DNA from: Candidatus Latescibacterota bacterium | Lineage (GTDB): Bacteria; Latescibacterota; 4484-107; B68-G9 | Length of the DNA stretch: 5,239 nt | Direction: 5' to 3' | Assembly: GCA_012961755.1 (NCBI GenBank) | Contig: DTYS01000018.1 | Coordinates: 1-5,239 of the forward strand | In this document: one piece after another, positions 1-5,239 of the stretch | How positions within the stretch are numbered: the stretch's first letter is position 1 | Layout of the letters: the number at the start of each line of letters is the position of its first letter | Notes under the pieces: generated by a model | Seen by the model: only the letters and a program-made list of their open reading frames with translations | Told to the model about the DNA's origin: nothing | The model's database searches: none | Program-made: the position numbers and the translations under genes

Positions 1-2
1 CG

Positions 3-266
3 ATCCCGGGGGAGCACCTCGCGCTTAAGGAGGTATACCCCAACCCCCTCAACCCAGAAAGGCTCGTGCTAGTCAACGCGGGCACGGACCTGGAGGGAAC
101 CAAGCTCACGGGGGCCTTGGATGCCCTCCATGCCTCCTCAGGCCTTCCGGACTACATAGTTTACGGGAAAGCCGTAAGGACCGAAGGATGGGGTGGTGTC
201 GTAGCTGCCGGGTTCTTCGACGTGGAGTGGAAGCTCGCCCCATCGCTGGGGTTCTTCGGACCTTAG
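3..266 (+). CDS. C-terminal fragment of an alpha/beta-hydrolase-like (prolyl-oligopeptidase/esterase type) protein, 5' end outside window
   Basis: An open frame runs in from the left edge and ends at TAG 264-266, giving 87 residues of a C-terminus. An internal ATG at 66 exists, but the protein-like sequence (YPNPLNPERLVLVNAG) continues upstream of it, so it is not the start. The pattern of a 'YPNPLNPER' stretch, a 'VLVNAG' strand, a 'LPDYIVYG' stretch and a terminal 'VVAAGFFDVEWKL' segment resembles, from memory, the tail of large serine-hydrolase proteins annotated as prolyl-oligopeptidase or PHB-depolymerase-like in Planctomycetes and related bacteria. The nucleophile Ser and the rest of the triad would lie upstream and cannot be checked, so substrate and location are unknown. 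No terminator hairpin is evident after the stop, and the next gene has its own promoter in the gap. The frame is secure; the family is tentative. Confidence 0.6.
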   Translation: MPGEHLALKEVYPNPLNPERLVLVNAGTDLEGTKLTGALDALHASSGLPDYIVYGKAVRTEGWGGVVAAGFFDVEWKLAPSLGFFGP

Positions 267-274
267 GATTTTAC

Positions 275-303
275 TTGACCTGAAGTCGGATCGTTGTTAT
301 CTT
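275..303 (+). promoter_or_regulatory. Sigma-70-like promoter for the class II aldolase gene
   Basis: TTGACC (275-280, five of six matches to the -35 consensus) and TATCTT (298-303, four of six to the -10) are separated by exactly 17 nt. Transcription would begin near 309-311, leaving a roughly 40-nt leader rich in purines before the ATG at 350. The site lies in the only intergenic gap upstream of this gene and starts 9 nt after the preceding stop codon. No clear operator repeat is seen around it. It is a prediction from consensus and spacing only. Confidence 0.6.
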
Positions 304-336
304 AGGAAATCTGGAGGATGGGAGGACAAAACAGAA

Positions 337-342
337 AGGAGG
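337..342 (+). promoter_or_regulatory. Shine-Dalgarno site of the class II aldolase gene
   Basis: A full AGGAGG core, within AAAGGAGGA, sits 7 nt upstream of the ATG at 350. This fixes that ATG as the start. Two further purine blocks (GGAGG at 313-317 and at 321-325) lie upstream but are too far away to serve this start. Confidence 0.85.
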
Positions 343-349
343 ACGAACG

Positions 350-1501
350 ATGGCGGTTGCTGAGCTTTCCTTCCAGACCAACCCCTACCTCAAGGAGGTG
401 GATGGACATCACCTTCTCAACCTGAAGGACGTGCTTTCCGTCGCCGACAGGGAGGAGTTCGGGGTCTTAGCTGCGAACAGCATAAGGCCGGAGATAGTCA
501 GGGGCGTGCTGAGGGCAGCCTTCGACCTCAATTCCCCGGTTATAATCCAGGTCGCGGAGTCCCAGGTGGGATACGCCCTTAAGGGCTGGTTTTCGGGGGA
601 CGAGGCGCAGAGGCTGAAATCCTTCTCCGAGTTCGTGGCCGAGGAGGTGGCGAGGCTGTATAAGGAGAAGGGATACATGGTCCCAGTGGCCCTCCACCTT
701 GACCACCTCCAGAAGCAGGACGAGCTCGCCTTCCATGCCCTTAAGGCCGGGTTCACATCCATTGAGCTGGACTTCTCGAAGCAGCCCACCGAGGACAGGG
801 CGGAGGCCGTGGAGTTGAACATACAGCACTGCTCCAAGATAATCCCCGAGCTTCACAAGCACGGGGTCACGGTCGAGGTGGAGGAGGGAGAGATAGGCGA
901 GGCCGCTGTGCAGCAGGCTATGACCGAGGAGGAGATAAGGGCGCAGTTCACCAAGGTCGAACATGCGGTGAGGCTCGTAGAGGGGACCGATCCGGACGCC
1001 CTCGCCGTCTTCGTGGGAAGCGCTCACGGATGGTACCTCAGGAAGCCGATAGTCAGCTTTAGGAGGATAAGGGAGATATCCGCTGCCCTTTCGGGGAAGG
1101 GCTTCCCCGTGCCCATAGTGCTCCACGGTGGGACGGGCCTGAGCTACGAGGCCTTCCACAAGGCCATAGGGGCCGGGGCAAGGAAGTTCAACTATGCGAC
1201 GGCCCTCGCCGACATAGTCCTCCGCACTATAGCCTCCGAGCCAGGCGGGAAGGGCAAGGAGCTCATAGAGAGGATGACCGAGGAGGAGAGGAGGCAGGCC
1301 CAGGAGAAGGGCCGCAAGTCCAGGGGACCTCGTTACGTCCTGGGCCAGTTCGCCGAAGAGATAAACACCTTGGGGGACTTCGTCCTCAAGGCGGCCGAGG
1401 ACGCAGTTTACGCACACGTCCGGGAGATGATGTCCCAGGCCCTCGGAAGTGCTGAAAAGGCATACCTTTACGAGGGATACGGGAGGAGCCCGCTCAGATG
1501 A
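350..1501 (+). CDS. Class II (zinc-dependent) fructose/tagatose-bisphosphate aldolase family protein
   Basis: This 383-residue protein belongs to the class II ketose-bisphosphate aldolase family, metal-dependent cytosolic TIM barrels that reversibly join dihydroxyacetone phosphate and an aldehyde. Family landmarks appear in order: 'NSPVIIQVAES' (61-71); 'VALHLDH' (113-119) with the catalytic Asp118 and zinc ligand His119; the acidic 'VEVEEGEIG' strand (175-183); 'VGSAHGWY' (222-229) with zinc ligand His226; 'IVLHGGTGL' (256-264) with zinc ligand His259 and the phosphate-binding glycines; and 'KFNYAT' (279-284), matching the family's K(I/V)N(V/I)xT substrate motif. The 'GSAEKA' near residues 366-371 matches the usual end of the family. 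At 383 residues it is longer than the typical 280-310. The extra length is mainly residues about 298-350, rich in Glu, Arg and Lys, between the barrel and the C-terminal helix. The canonical 'FNxxN' near the N-terminus reads 'LAANSIR' (39-46). The gene has its own promoter, Shine-Dalgarno and terminator, so it is probably monocistronic. The family is certain; the sugar-phosphate substrate is not. Confidence 0.9.
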   Translation: MAVAELSFQTNPYLKEVDGHHLLNLKDVLSVADREEFGVLAANSIRPEIVRGVLRAAFDLNSPVIIQVAESQVGYALKGWFSGDEAQRLKSFSEFVAEEVARLYKEKGYMVPVALHLDHLQKQDELAFHALKAGFTSIELDFSKQPTEDRAEAVELNIQHCSKIIPELHKHGVTVEVEEGEIGEAAVQQAMTEEEIRAQFTKVEHAVRLVEGTDPDALAVFVGSAHGWYLRKPIVSFRRIREISAALSGKGFPVPIVLHGGTGLSYEAFHKAIGAGARKFNYATALADIVLRTIASEPGGKGKELIERMTEEERRQAQEKGRKSRGPRYVLGQFAEEINTLGDFVLKAAEDAVYAHVREMMSQALGSAEKAYLYEGYGRSPLR

Positions 1502-1515
1502 AGGGACGGATGTCG

Positions 1516-1545
1516 AAGGGCACGGCTCCGCCGTGCCCTTTTTTT
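1516..1545 (+). terminator. Intrinsic terminator of the class II aldolase gene
   Basis: A perfect 11-bp inverted repeat (AAGGGCACGGC at 1516-1526 and its complement at 1530-1540) with a TCC loop runs into seven Ts (1539-1545). It starts 14 nt after the aldolase stop codon. On the opposite strand the same stem is followed by TTCGACATCC, which has no U-tract, so it is a strong terminator for the plus strand only. The last T is also the final base of the TGA of the converging minus-strand gene. Confidence 0.93.
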
Positions 1546-2183
1546 CATCCCGGACGGGCCTCCGCCACCGTGACCCTTATTATCCTGAAGGAGTAGTGGG
1601 CATCGTCGGGGAAGTTGTCGGTGGTCCATCCGGGAACCGCCGAGCCTCCGGATATTACGACCTTCCTGCTCATGGGTACCTCGAATACGGCGCAGCTCAT
1701 CCCCGCTAAGGGAAACTCCCTCCCCGTGCACCTGAAGGAGGCTCCTTCCCTGCCGGGCACGGGCCTCCCTCCGGGGTTAGGTTCCAGCCACTGGTCAGCC
1801 CTGAGGTGCATGCCCCAGAGTCCGTCCGCCCTGAACCTCACCGGCATGACCTCCTCCAGCTCATCCTCCCTCCTGAACCCATCCACGGGCTCGGCCTCCA
1901 AGGTCACGTATCCCGGTGGTGTACAGGCACTGCCTATCACCGCCACGCGGACTATCGGAAGCTCTTCGGTTATGACTATCCTGTCCGCAGGAAGGTGTTC
2001 GGGGTCCGGCGAACGGGTGTTTATGGGATTCATCTCCAGGCCGTGGGACTCCCCACCCCGGTACCTCCTCTCTACCCGTATGTTGGGGTAGTTGAAAGGA
2101 TGACGGTACTCGTACGTACGGAGCAGGAGTTCGACCCGCTCCTGAGGTTGATCGGGATATGGAGGCACTTGTCTATCCGTCAT
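1545..2183 (-). CDS. Unrecognised 212-residue protein, translationally coupled to the HpaI-type aldolase
   Basis: I do not recognise this protein. The ATG at 2183-2181 overlaps the TGA of the upstream aldolase as ATGA, and a purine run (AAAGGGGG) lies 4 nt upstream. This start is preferred over an in-frame ATG 168 nt further upstream, which would bury 56 low-complexity residues inside the aldolase gene. No signal peptide or transmembrane segment is visible. The N-terminal 70 residues are polar, rich in Arg, Glu, Pro and Tyr. The remainder alternates short hydrophobic strands with turns ('PIVRVAVIGSACTPPG', 'YVTLEAEPVDGF', 'CAVFEVPMSRKVVISGG', 'YSFRIIRVTV'), which suggests a soluble beta-rich fold. 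Three Cys (in GSACT, FRCTG, GMSCA) and several His (PEHLP, WGMHLRAD, DDAHYS) could bind metal, but no known motif is clear. Codon use matches its neighbours. Its position as the last operon gene after two carboxylate-metabolism enzymes suggests, but does not prove, a role in the same pathway. Confidence 0.72.
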   Translation of the reverse strand: MTDRQVPPYPDQPQERVELLLRTYEYRHPFNYPNIRVERRYRGGESHGLEMNPINTRSPDPEHLPADRIVITEELPIVRVAVIGSACTPPGYVTLEAEPVDGFRREDELEEVMPVRFRADGLWGMHLRADQWLEPNPGGRPVPGREGASFRCTGREFPLAGMSCAVFEVPMSRKVVISGGSAVPGWTTDNFPDDAHYSFRIIRVTVAEARPG

Positions 2184-2950
2184 GGTTCCCCCTTTCTTCC
2201 TCGTGCTTCCCTCAGGACCCTCCTCGCCCCCTCCGAGAGTATCCTCCTGTCCGAGCCCACGACCACGAGCCTTGCCCCCTGTTCGACCCAGAACCTTCCC
2301 CTCGAAGGCGTCCCGGCCGCTATCCCTCCCACCTTCCCGTGCCTCCTGCACGAATCCATGACCGTCCGGAACCGGGAGACGACCTCGGGATGGTCCGGGT
2401 CGGGAAGGAACCCAAGGGAGAGGCTCATGTCGGAGGGGCCGCAGTAGACCCCCGTCAGCCCCTCCACCGAGAGTATCTCGTCTACGCGTTCTACGGCCTC
2501 GGCCTTCTCTATCTGGACGAAGACCCCTATCTCGTCGTTCGCCCTTTTTATGTACTCCTCACGGCCCACGTCCAGGGCGGCCATCCAGGGCCCGCACCCC
2601 CTTATACCTTCGGGGGGGTACCTCGTGGCCTCTACGGCCCGCCTGGCGGCCTCGGGGTCGCTCACCATAGGGAACACGAGGTTGTACACGCCGACGTCCA
2701 GGGCCTGCTTCACGACAACGAAGTCGTTCCAGGGTACCCTGACCAGGGGCTCGGTCCCCGAGGCCTTGAGGGCCACTACGAACGTGGGAAGGTTCCAGAG
2801 CCCCACAGGGCCGTGCTCCATGTCCAGGAAGAAGAAATCGTAGCCGACCTGGGAAAGGGAGTACACTACCCCAGGGTCCGGGATGGTCACCACGAGCCCG
2901 AAGGCCACCTTCCCCCTCGAGAGCTTCTCCTTCAGCCTGTTTAAGGTCAT
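2180..2950 (-). CDS. HpcH/HpaI-family aldolase (2-oxo-acid aldolase / citrate lyase beta-like)
   Basis: This is a complete 256-residue member of the HpcH/HpaI family: class II, metal-dependent cytosolic pyruvate aldolases that cleave 2-keto-3-deoxy or 4-hydroxy-2-oxo acids to pyruvate and an aldehyde. The length is the family norm. Landmarks in order are 'FLDMEHGP' (41-48) with the base His46; 'LVRVPWND' (69-76) with the pyruvate-binding Arg71; 'GVYNLVFPMV' (87-96); 'RYPPEGIRGCG' (110-120); 'FVQIEKAEA' (144-152) with metal ligand Glu148; and 'GPSDMSLSLG' (171-180) with metal ligand Asp174. All catalytic residues expected from E. coli HpaI are present, so it should be active. The start ATG is 9 nt after the stop of the enolase-like gene, whose TAA is part of the Shine-Dalgarno. 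The next gene starts within its stop codon. The substrate cannot be read from sequence; 2-keto-3-deoxy acids such as rhamnonate or glucarate derivatives are typical in this context. Confidence 0.92.
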   Translation of the reverse strand: MTLNRLKEKLSRGKVAFGLVVTIPDPGVVYSLSQVGYDFFFLDMEHGPVGLWNLPTFVVALKASGTEPLVRVPWNDFVVVKQALDVGVYNLVFPMVSDPEAARRAVEATRYPPEGIRGCGPWMAALDVGREEYIKRANDEIGVFVQIEKAEAVERVDEILSVEGLTGVYCGPSDMSLSLGFLPDPDHPEVVSRFRTVMDSCRRHGKVGGIAAGTPSRGRFWVEQGARLVVVGSDRRILSEGARRVLREARGRKGEP

Positions 2951-2962
2951 CTATCCTCCTTA
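2951..2962 (-). promoter_or_regulatory. Shine-Dalgarno fused to the upstream stop codon
   Basis: On the minus strand the end of the enolase-like gene reads TAAGGAGGATAG followed by the aldolase ATG. The stop codon TAA (2962-2960) supplies the first bases of the AGGAGG core (2960-2955), leaving a 4-nt spacer to the start at 2950. Ribosomes finishing the first gene would release on top of the second gene's ribosome-binding site, which favours translational coupling. Confidence 0.8.
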
Positions 2963-4327
2963 AATCTCCTCGATCCTGAACCCTAAGCCCACCTTCCCTA
3001 TGGAATCCGTCCTCACCTTGCCCTCCCTCCTCTCCATCATCCCAGGATGGAGCCTCCTGACCTCGGGGAAGGCCTCCCTACTGTGGTACTGGCATCCGTT
3101 GGACTCCACCCCCATCATGGTGTTCGTCCTGGCCGCGAAGCCCACCGAGTGCACTAGAGCGGTCCCGTAGAGCGTAAGGTCCTGCACCGTATAGGGCACT
3201 CCCTCCTCCTCGGCCAGGGAGACGAAGAGGAGGGCGGACGAATGGCACTTACAGGTCTTGAGGGCTACCCCCGACCACCCGAGCTCCCTTGCAAGCCTGT
3301 AGTCGTCCAAGGTCGTGAGGCTCTCGTCTATCACGACGGGCCTGAGGGAGGAGAGCTCCCTCATGTCCCACCTGTGCAGGGAGAGGTCCCTCTCGGTGGG
3401 CTGTTCTAAGTAGAGGATCTCCTCGTACGTCCTCGGATCCCTCTCCTCGACCTTTTTGAGGTATTCTACCATGTACTCGGGAGATTCGCACTGTTCGTTG
3501 GTATCCACGCTCAGGTACAACCTGTCATCCCAACCCATACGTCTCCTGACTTCTCTGGCGACCTCGGCCACCTCCAAGGTCCTCTGGACGTCCCACTCCA
3601 GGTCCTTCCCCCTGAGCTTGACCTTCGGGCAGAACAGTCCGTCCCTCTCCACCCACTCCTCCAAAGAGTTCGGGAGCCCGTCCTGGGGAGCGTCCTCCGG
3701 GACTTCCTCCCTCCTCAGGAAGTCCAACCCTCCCACCAGGTGGAAGACCGGAAGCTCGGGGAGGTAGCTACTCCTGAGGTAGTCACCTATGTACTTCCCC
3801 CTGAACTCCTTCCCCAGGTAGTAACCTAAGTCGTGCTCCATTAGATCCTTCCCGTAACCGTCGTACGAACATATCCCGTTGACCTTCCCGAAAGCGTCGT
3901 GGAGGGCCGCATCCACGGCCGAGGCCGAGACCAGGAGGGCCAGGAACGGAAGCTCCTCGGCAAGCCCCATCTCCCGGCTCACATCCCTTCCCACCTCCGC
4001 CAGTTCGCCTTCAAGCTCCACGAAGATGTCTACAGGATGCGCGCGCCTCCCGTACCCCTCCACCCTCCTGGCGAACCTCAGGGCGACCTCCCGCATGGCC
4101 GACTCCCTGAGTTCGTGGGGGACCTTTGGGGAGGGGAACGCCCACATGTCGGCAAGCGGTATGGAACCGTTCCCCCTGGCGGTCCTTCCCCTTCCGTCCT
4201 CCACCTCAGCCTCCACCGTGCAGTAGGTCAACCCTTCCATGACCACTGCCCCGAACTTCAAGGGCAACCTGAAGGGTTCGAAGTGGAAGCACACCTCGAC
4301 CCGCCTAGGCATGATATCGCTCAGCAT
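2960..4327 (-). CDS. Enolase-superfamily enzyme (mandelate racemase / muconate lactonizing type)
   Basis: This cytosolic magnesium enzyme should abstract the proton alpha to a substrate carboxylate; members are dehydratases, epimerases or cycloisomerases. With the preferred start (ATG 4327, AGGAGG 4 nt upstream) it has 455 residues. An N-terminal capping domain (about 6-150, from 'RRVEVCFHFEPFRLPLKFG') precedes the barrel. Active-site landmarks are 'CPKVKLRG' with the KxK pair Lys235/Lys237; metal ligands Asp275 in 'LSVDTNEQ', Glu308 in 'YLEQPTERD' and Asp334 in 'VVIDESLTT'; and Lys357/Lys360 in 'VALKTCKC'. This KxK-D-E-D-K order is that of the muconate lactonizing/dipeptide epimerase subgroup, not the Lys-His pattern of mandelate racemase or most acid-sugar dehydratases. 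It is 60-90 residues longer than typical members, with an insertion (about 150-230, including 'YDGYGKDLMEHDLGYYLG') between domains. The usual Gly-Gly after the last Lys is replaced by His-Ser-Ser. An alternative ATG at 4369 would add 14 residues but has its purine run abutting the start. Superfamily is certain; reaction is unknown. Confidence 0.88.
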   Translation of the reverse strand: MLSDIMPRRVEVCFHFEPFRLPLKFGAVVMEGLTYCTVEAEVEDGRGRTARGNGSIPLADMWAFPSPKVPHELRESAMREVALRFARRVEGYGRRAHPVDIFVELEGELAEVGRDVSREMGLAEELPFLALLVSASAVDAALHDAFGKVNGICSYDGYGKDLMEHDLGYYLGKEFRGKYIGDYLRSSYLPELPVFHLVGGLDFLRREEVPEDAPQDGLPNSLEEWVERDGLFCPKVKLRGKDLEWDVQRTLEVAEVAREVRRRMGWDDRLYLSVDTNEQCESPEYMVEYLKKVEERDPRTYEEILYLEQPTERDLSLHRWDMRELSSLRPVVIDESLTTLDDYRLARELGWSGVALKTCKCHSSALLFVSLAEEEGVPYTVQDLTLYGTALVHSVGFAARTNTMMGVESNGCQYHSREAFPEVRRLHPGMMERREGKVRTDSIGKVGLGFRIEEI

Positions 4328-4337
4328 ATCCCCTCCT
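4328..4337 (-). promoter_or_regulatory. Shine-Dalgarno that decides the enolase-like start
   Basis: On the minus strand AGGAGG (4337-4332) is followed by GGAT and then the ATG at 4327. The spacing (4 nt) equals that at the downstream aldolase start. The rival ATG at 4369 directly abuts its AAAGGAG, giving no usable spacer, and the ATG at 4312 is 19 nt away, so 4327 is favoured. Confidence 0.65.
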
Positions 4338-4375
4338 CGGACCTCTACCTCTCGGTCAGCCGGGAGCATCTCCTT

Positions 4376-5239
4376 TCACCATATCCATTTCCTCTTCTCA
4401 ACCTTTATCTCCGGAAGTTCCTTTATCCTGAGGACGAAGTAGTATCCCCTCCTCATCCCCGAGGGTGACCATTGGAAGGAGGCCTCCCAACAGTGTAGGT
4501 CACGGTAGATGTAAATTTCGTGCGCTACCATCCTTCCCTTCCCGAGGTCGTAGTTGAAGGAGTACCTCATCGTCCACTTTGAGGTCGGCCGGGCCTGTGC
4601 CGTCCCCCTCACCCATAACGTGGTCTCCCCCCCAACCACCCTCCTACAGTAGCCAGAAAGGGCAAGCCCCCAGGGTCCCATCCCCGACACGTCCACCCCC
4701 GGAACCCAGGAGGACTCCCGTCCGGGCGAGGGCTTCCCTCCTCCGGAGACCCTGAGGGAAGCGTTCAGTGAGAGTTCCTTAAGGATAGGCCAGCAGAGCT
4801 TATCCCCCCGGTAGAAGCCATGACGAAGCCCAGCCCTTAGGTCCAAGGCCCTGAAGGGCGAGGACCTTATAGAAGTCCTAAGGTCCGAGAGCCTGCAGGA
4901 CGTCCCAGGACTCAGGTCGTACCCCGAGGAGAGGTTCAAACTGAGCACGTCCAGCTTCCTCAAGTTCCTTCCCTCCCCCCACTTCATTTGGAAGAGGTTG
5001 TTCAGGGAAGCGGACAAGCTCACCCTCCAGGATGAGGGACTTCCATCTTCCCATGACCCAGAACTCCTCACCGAGATGGAGGGCCTCAGCACGTGTCTCA
5101 CGACCTTGAGCTTCCCCCGCTCCACGGGGAAGACCCCGTATATCGTCGTCCTGAGCCCCAAGTTGGCGGATACTCCCTCCCTGTGCGAAAACTTCTCCCC
5201 CTCCCAGAGGGCGCTTCCGACCATCCTCGCCGAAGGGGA
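4376..5239 (-). CDS. lptD: LptD-like LPS-assembly outer-membrane protein, C-terminal barrel (5' end outside window)
   Basis: The frame is open to the right edge and stops at TGA 4378-4376, giving the last 287 residues. The internal ATG at 5224 is not the start, since the frame continues upstream without interruption. The sequence is a run of short alternating amphipathic strands typical of an outer-membrane beta-barrel. Two stretches resemble the LptD/OstA-like family: 'TTIYGVFPVERGKLKVVRHV' with 'RPSIS' shortly after, and the terminal 'IYRDLHCWEASFQWSPSG' followed by 'YYFVLRIKELPEIKVEK'. The latter strongly resembles the C-terminus of the LptD form known from Bacteroidota and allied phyla. 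The protein ends in Trp, an aromatic end common in barrel proteins. LptD with LptE inserts lipopolysaccharide into the outer leaflet. Four Cys are present in this part but there is no adjacent Cys-Cys pair as in E. coli LptD. The stop is 48 nt upstream of the enolase-like start, so the genes are probably cotranscribed. Confidence 0.8.
   Translation of the reverse strand, partial: SPSARMVGSALWEGEKFSHREGVSANLGLRTTIYGVFPVERGKLKVVRHVLRPSISVRSSGSWEDGSPSSWRVSLSASLNNLFQMKWGEGRNLRKLDVLSLNLSSGYDLSPGTSCRLSDLRTSIRSSPFRALDLRAGLRHGFYRGDKLCWPILKELSLNASLRVSGGGKPSPGRESSWVPGVDVSGMGPWGLALSGYCRRVVGGETTLWVRGTAQARPTSKWTMRYSFNYDLGKGRMVAHEIYIYRDLHCWEASFQWSPSGMRRGYYFVLRIKELPEIKVEKRKWIW

Noticed and set aside
467..1417. 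Long minus-strand open frame (316 codons) opposite the class II aldolase gene
   Set aside because: It is antisense to a gene with complete catalytic motifs. Its translation is rich in Leu, Gly and Pro with no family signal, as expected from a GC-rich shadow frame.
2111..2120. Palindrome CGTACGTACG as a possible operator
   Set aside because: It is short, unique in the window, and lies inside a coding region where it simply encodes part of a Leu-Arg-Thr-Tyr stretch.
2184..2351. In-frame upstream extension of the unrecognised protein to an ATG at 2351
   Set aside because: It would add 56 low-complexity Gly/Arg/Glu residues wholly inside the aldolase gene. The ATG at 2183 sits at the stop overlap with a purine run upstream.
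1806..2447. Plus-strand open frame (213 codons) opposite the unrecognised 212-residue protein
   Set aside because: Because the minus-strand gene is itself unknown, the opposite frame was considered. The minus gene has an ATGA coupling, matching codon use and a terminus at the gene boundary, while the plus frame runs into the aldolase gene and has no clear ribosome-binding site.
2159..2944. Plus-strand open frame (261 codons) opposite the HpcH/HpaI aldolase gene
   Set aside because: The translation is Pro/His/Gly-rich with no recognisable fold, and it mirrors almost exactly a gene with full family motifs; a shadow frame.
4328..4369. Upstream ATG at 4369 as start of the enolase-like gene
   Set aside because: Its purine run AAAGGAG touches the ATG, leaving no spacer, whereas the ATG at 4327 has AGGAGG at 4 nt and begins close to the conserved domain.
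3899..4468. Plus-strand open frame (189 codons) opposite the enolase-like and lptD-like genes
   Set aside because: It crosses the junction of two genes with clear families, and its translation is His/Pro/Leu-rich without motifs.

Overview
The window looks like chromosome from a GC-rich (by eye about 60 %) diderm bacterium, probably a thermophile. The diderm call rests on the C-terminal barrel of an LptD-type outer-membrane LPS-assembly protein. The thermophile guess rests only on codon and amino-acid use: Arg is mostly AGG, Ile is very often ATA, the coding strands are purine-rich, and Lys/Glu/Arg are abundant. The LptD tail resembles the form found in Bacteroidota-like and related uncultured phyla, and the left-edge hydrolase tail resembles proteins I associate with Planctomycetes or Armatimonadetes-like bacteria. 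I cannot assign a phylum from this window. No mobile elements, CRISPR arrays, tRNAs or rRNAs were seen.

Layout. Plus strand: the last 87 codons of an alpha/beta-hydrolase-like (prolyl-oligopeptidase/esterase type) protein (3-266); an 83-nt gap with a good sigma-70-like promoter (275-303) and a strong Shine-Dalgarno; then a complete class II (zinc) fructose/tagatose-bisphosphate aldolase-family gene (350-1501), closed by a perfect 11-bp hairpin plus T-tract (1516-1545). Minus strand, read from the right edge leftward: the C-terminal 287 codons of an lptD-like gene (4376 to the edge); an enolase-superfamily (mandelate racemase/muconate lactonizing type) enzyme (4327-2960); an HpcH/HpaI-family aldolase (2950-2180); and a 212-residue protein I do not recognise (2183-1545), which ends tail-to-tail with the zinc aldolase gene.

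How the genes work together. The minus-strand genes have short gaps (48 nt, 9 nt, then an ATGA overlap), so they probably form one operon whose promoter lies beyond the right edge. An enolase-superfamily enzyme next to an HpaI-type 2-keto-acid aldolase is the usual arrangement for catabolism of an acid sugar or related carboxylate: dehydration or isomerisation, then retro-aldol cleavage to pyruvate or a related 2-oxo acid plus an aldehyde. The translationally coupled unknown protein is therefore the best candidate for a new component of that pathway. The Lys-based active-site pattern and the missing Gly-Gly after the second catalytic-lysine motif make the reaction of the enolase-like enzyme uncertain. 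No gene here has an established link to LPS export, so co-location with lptD may be incidental.
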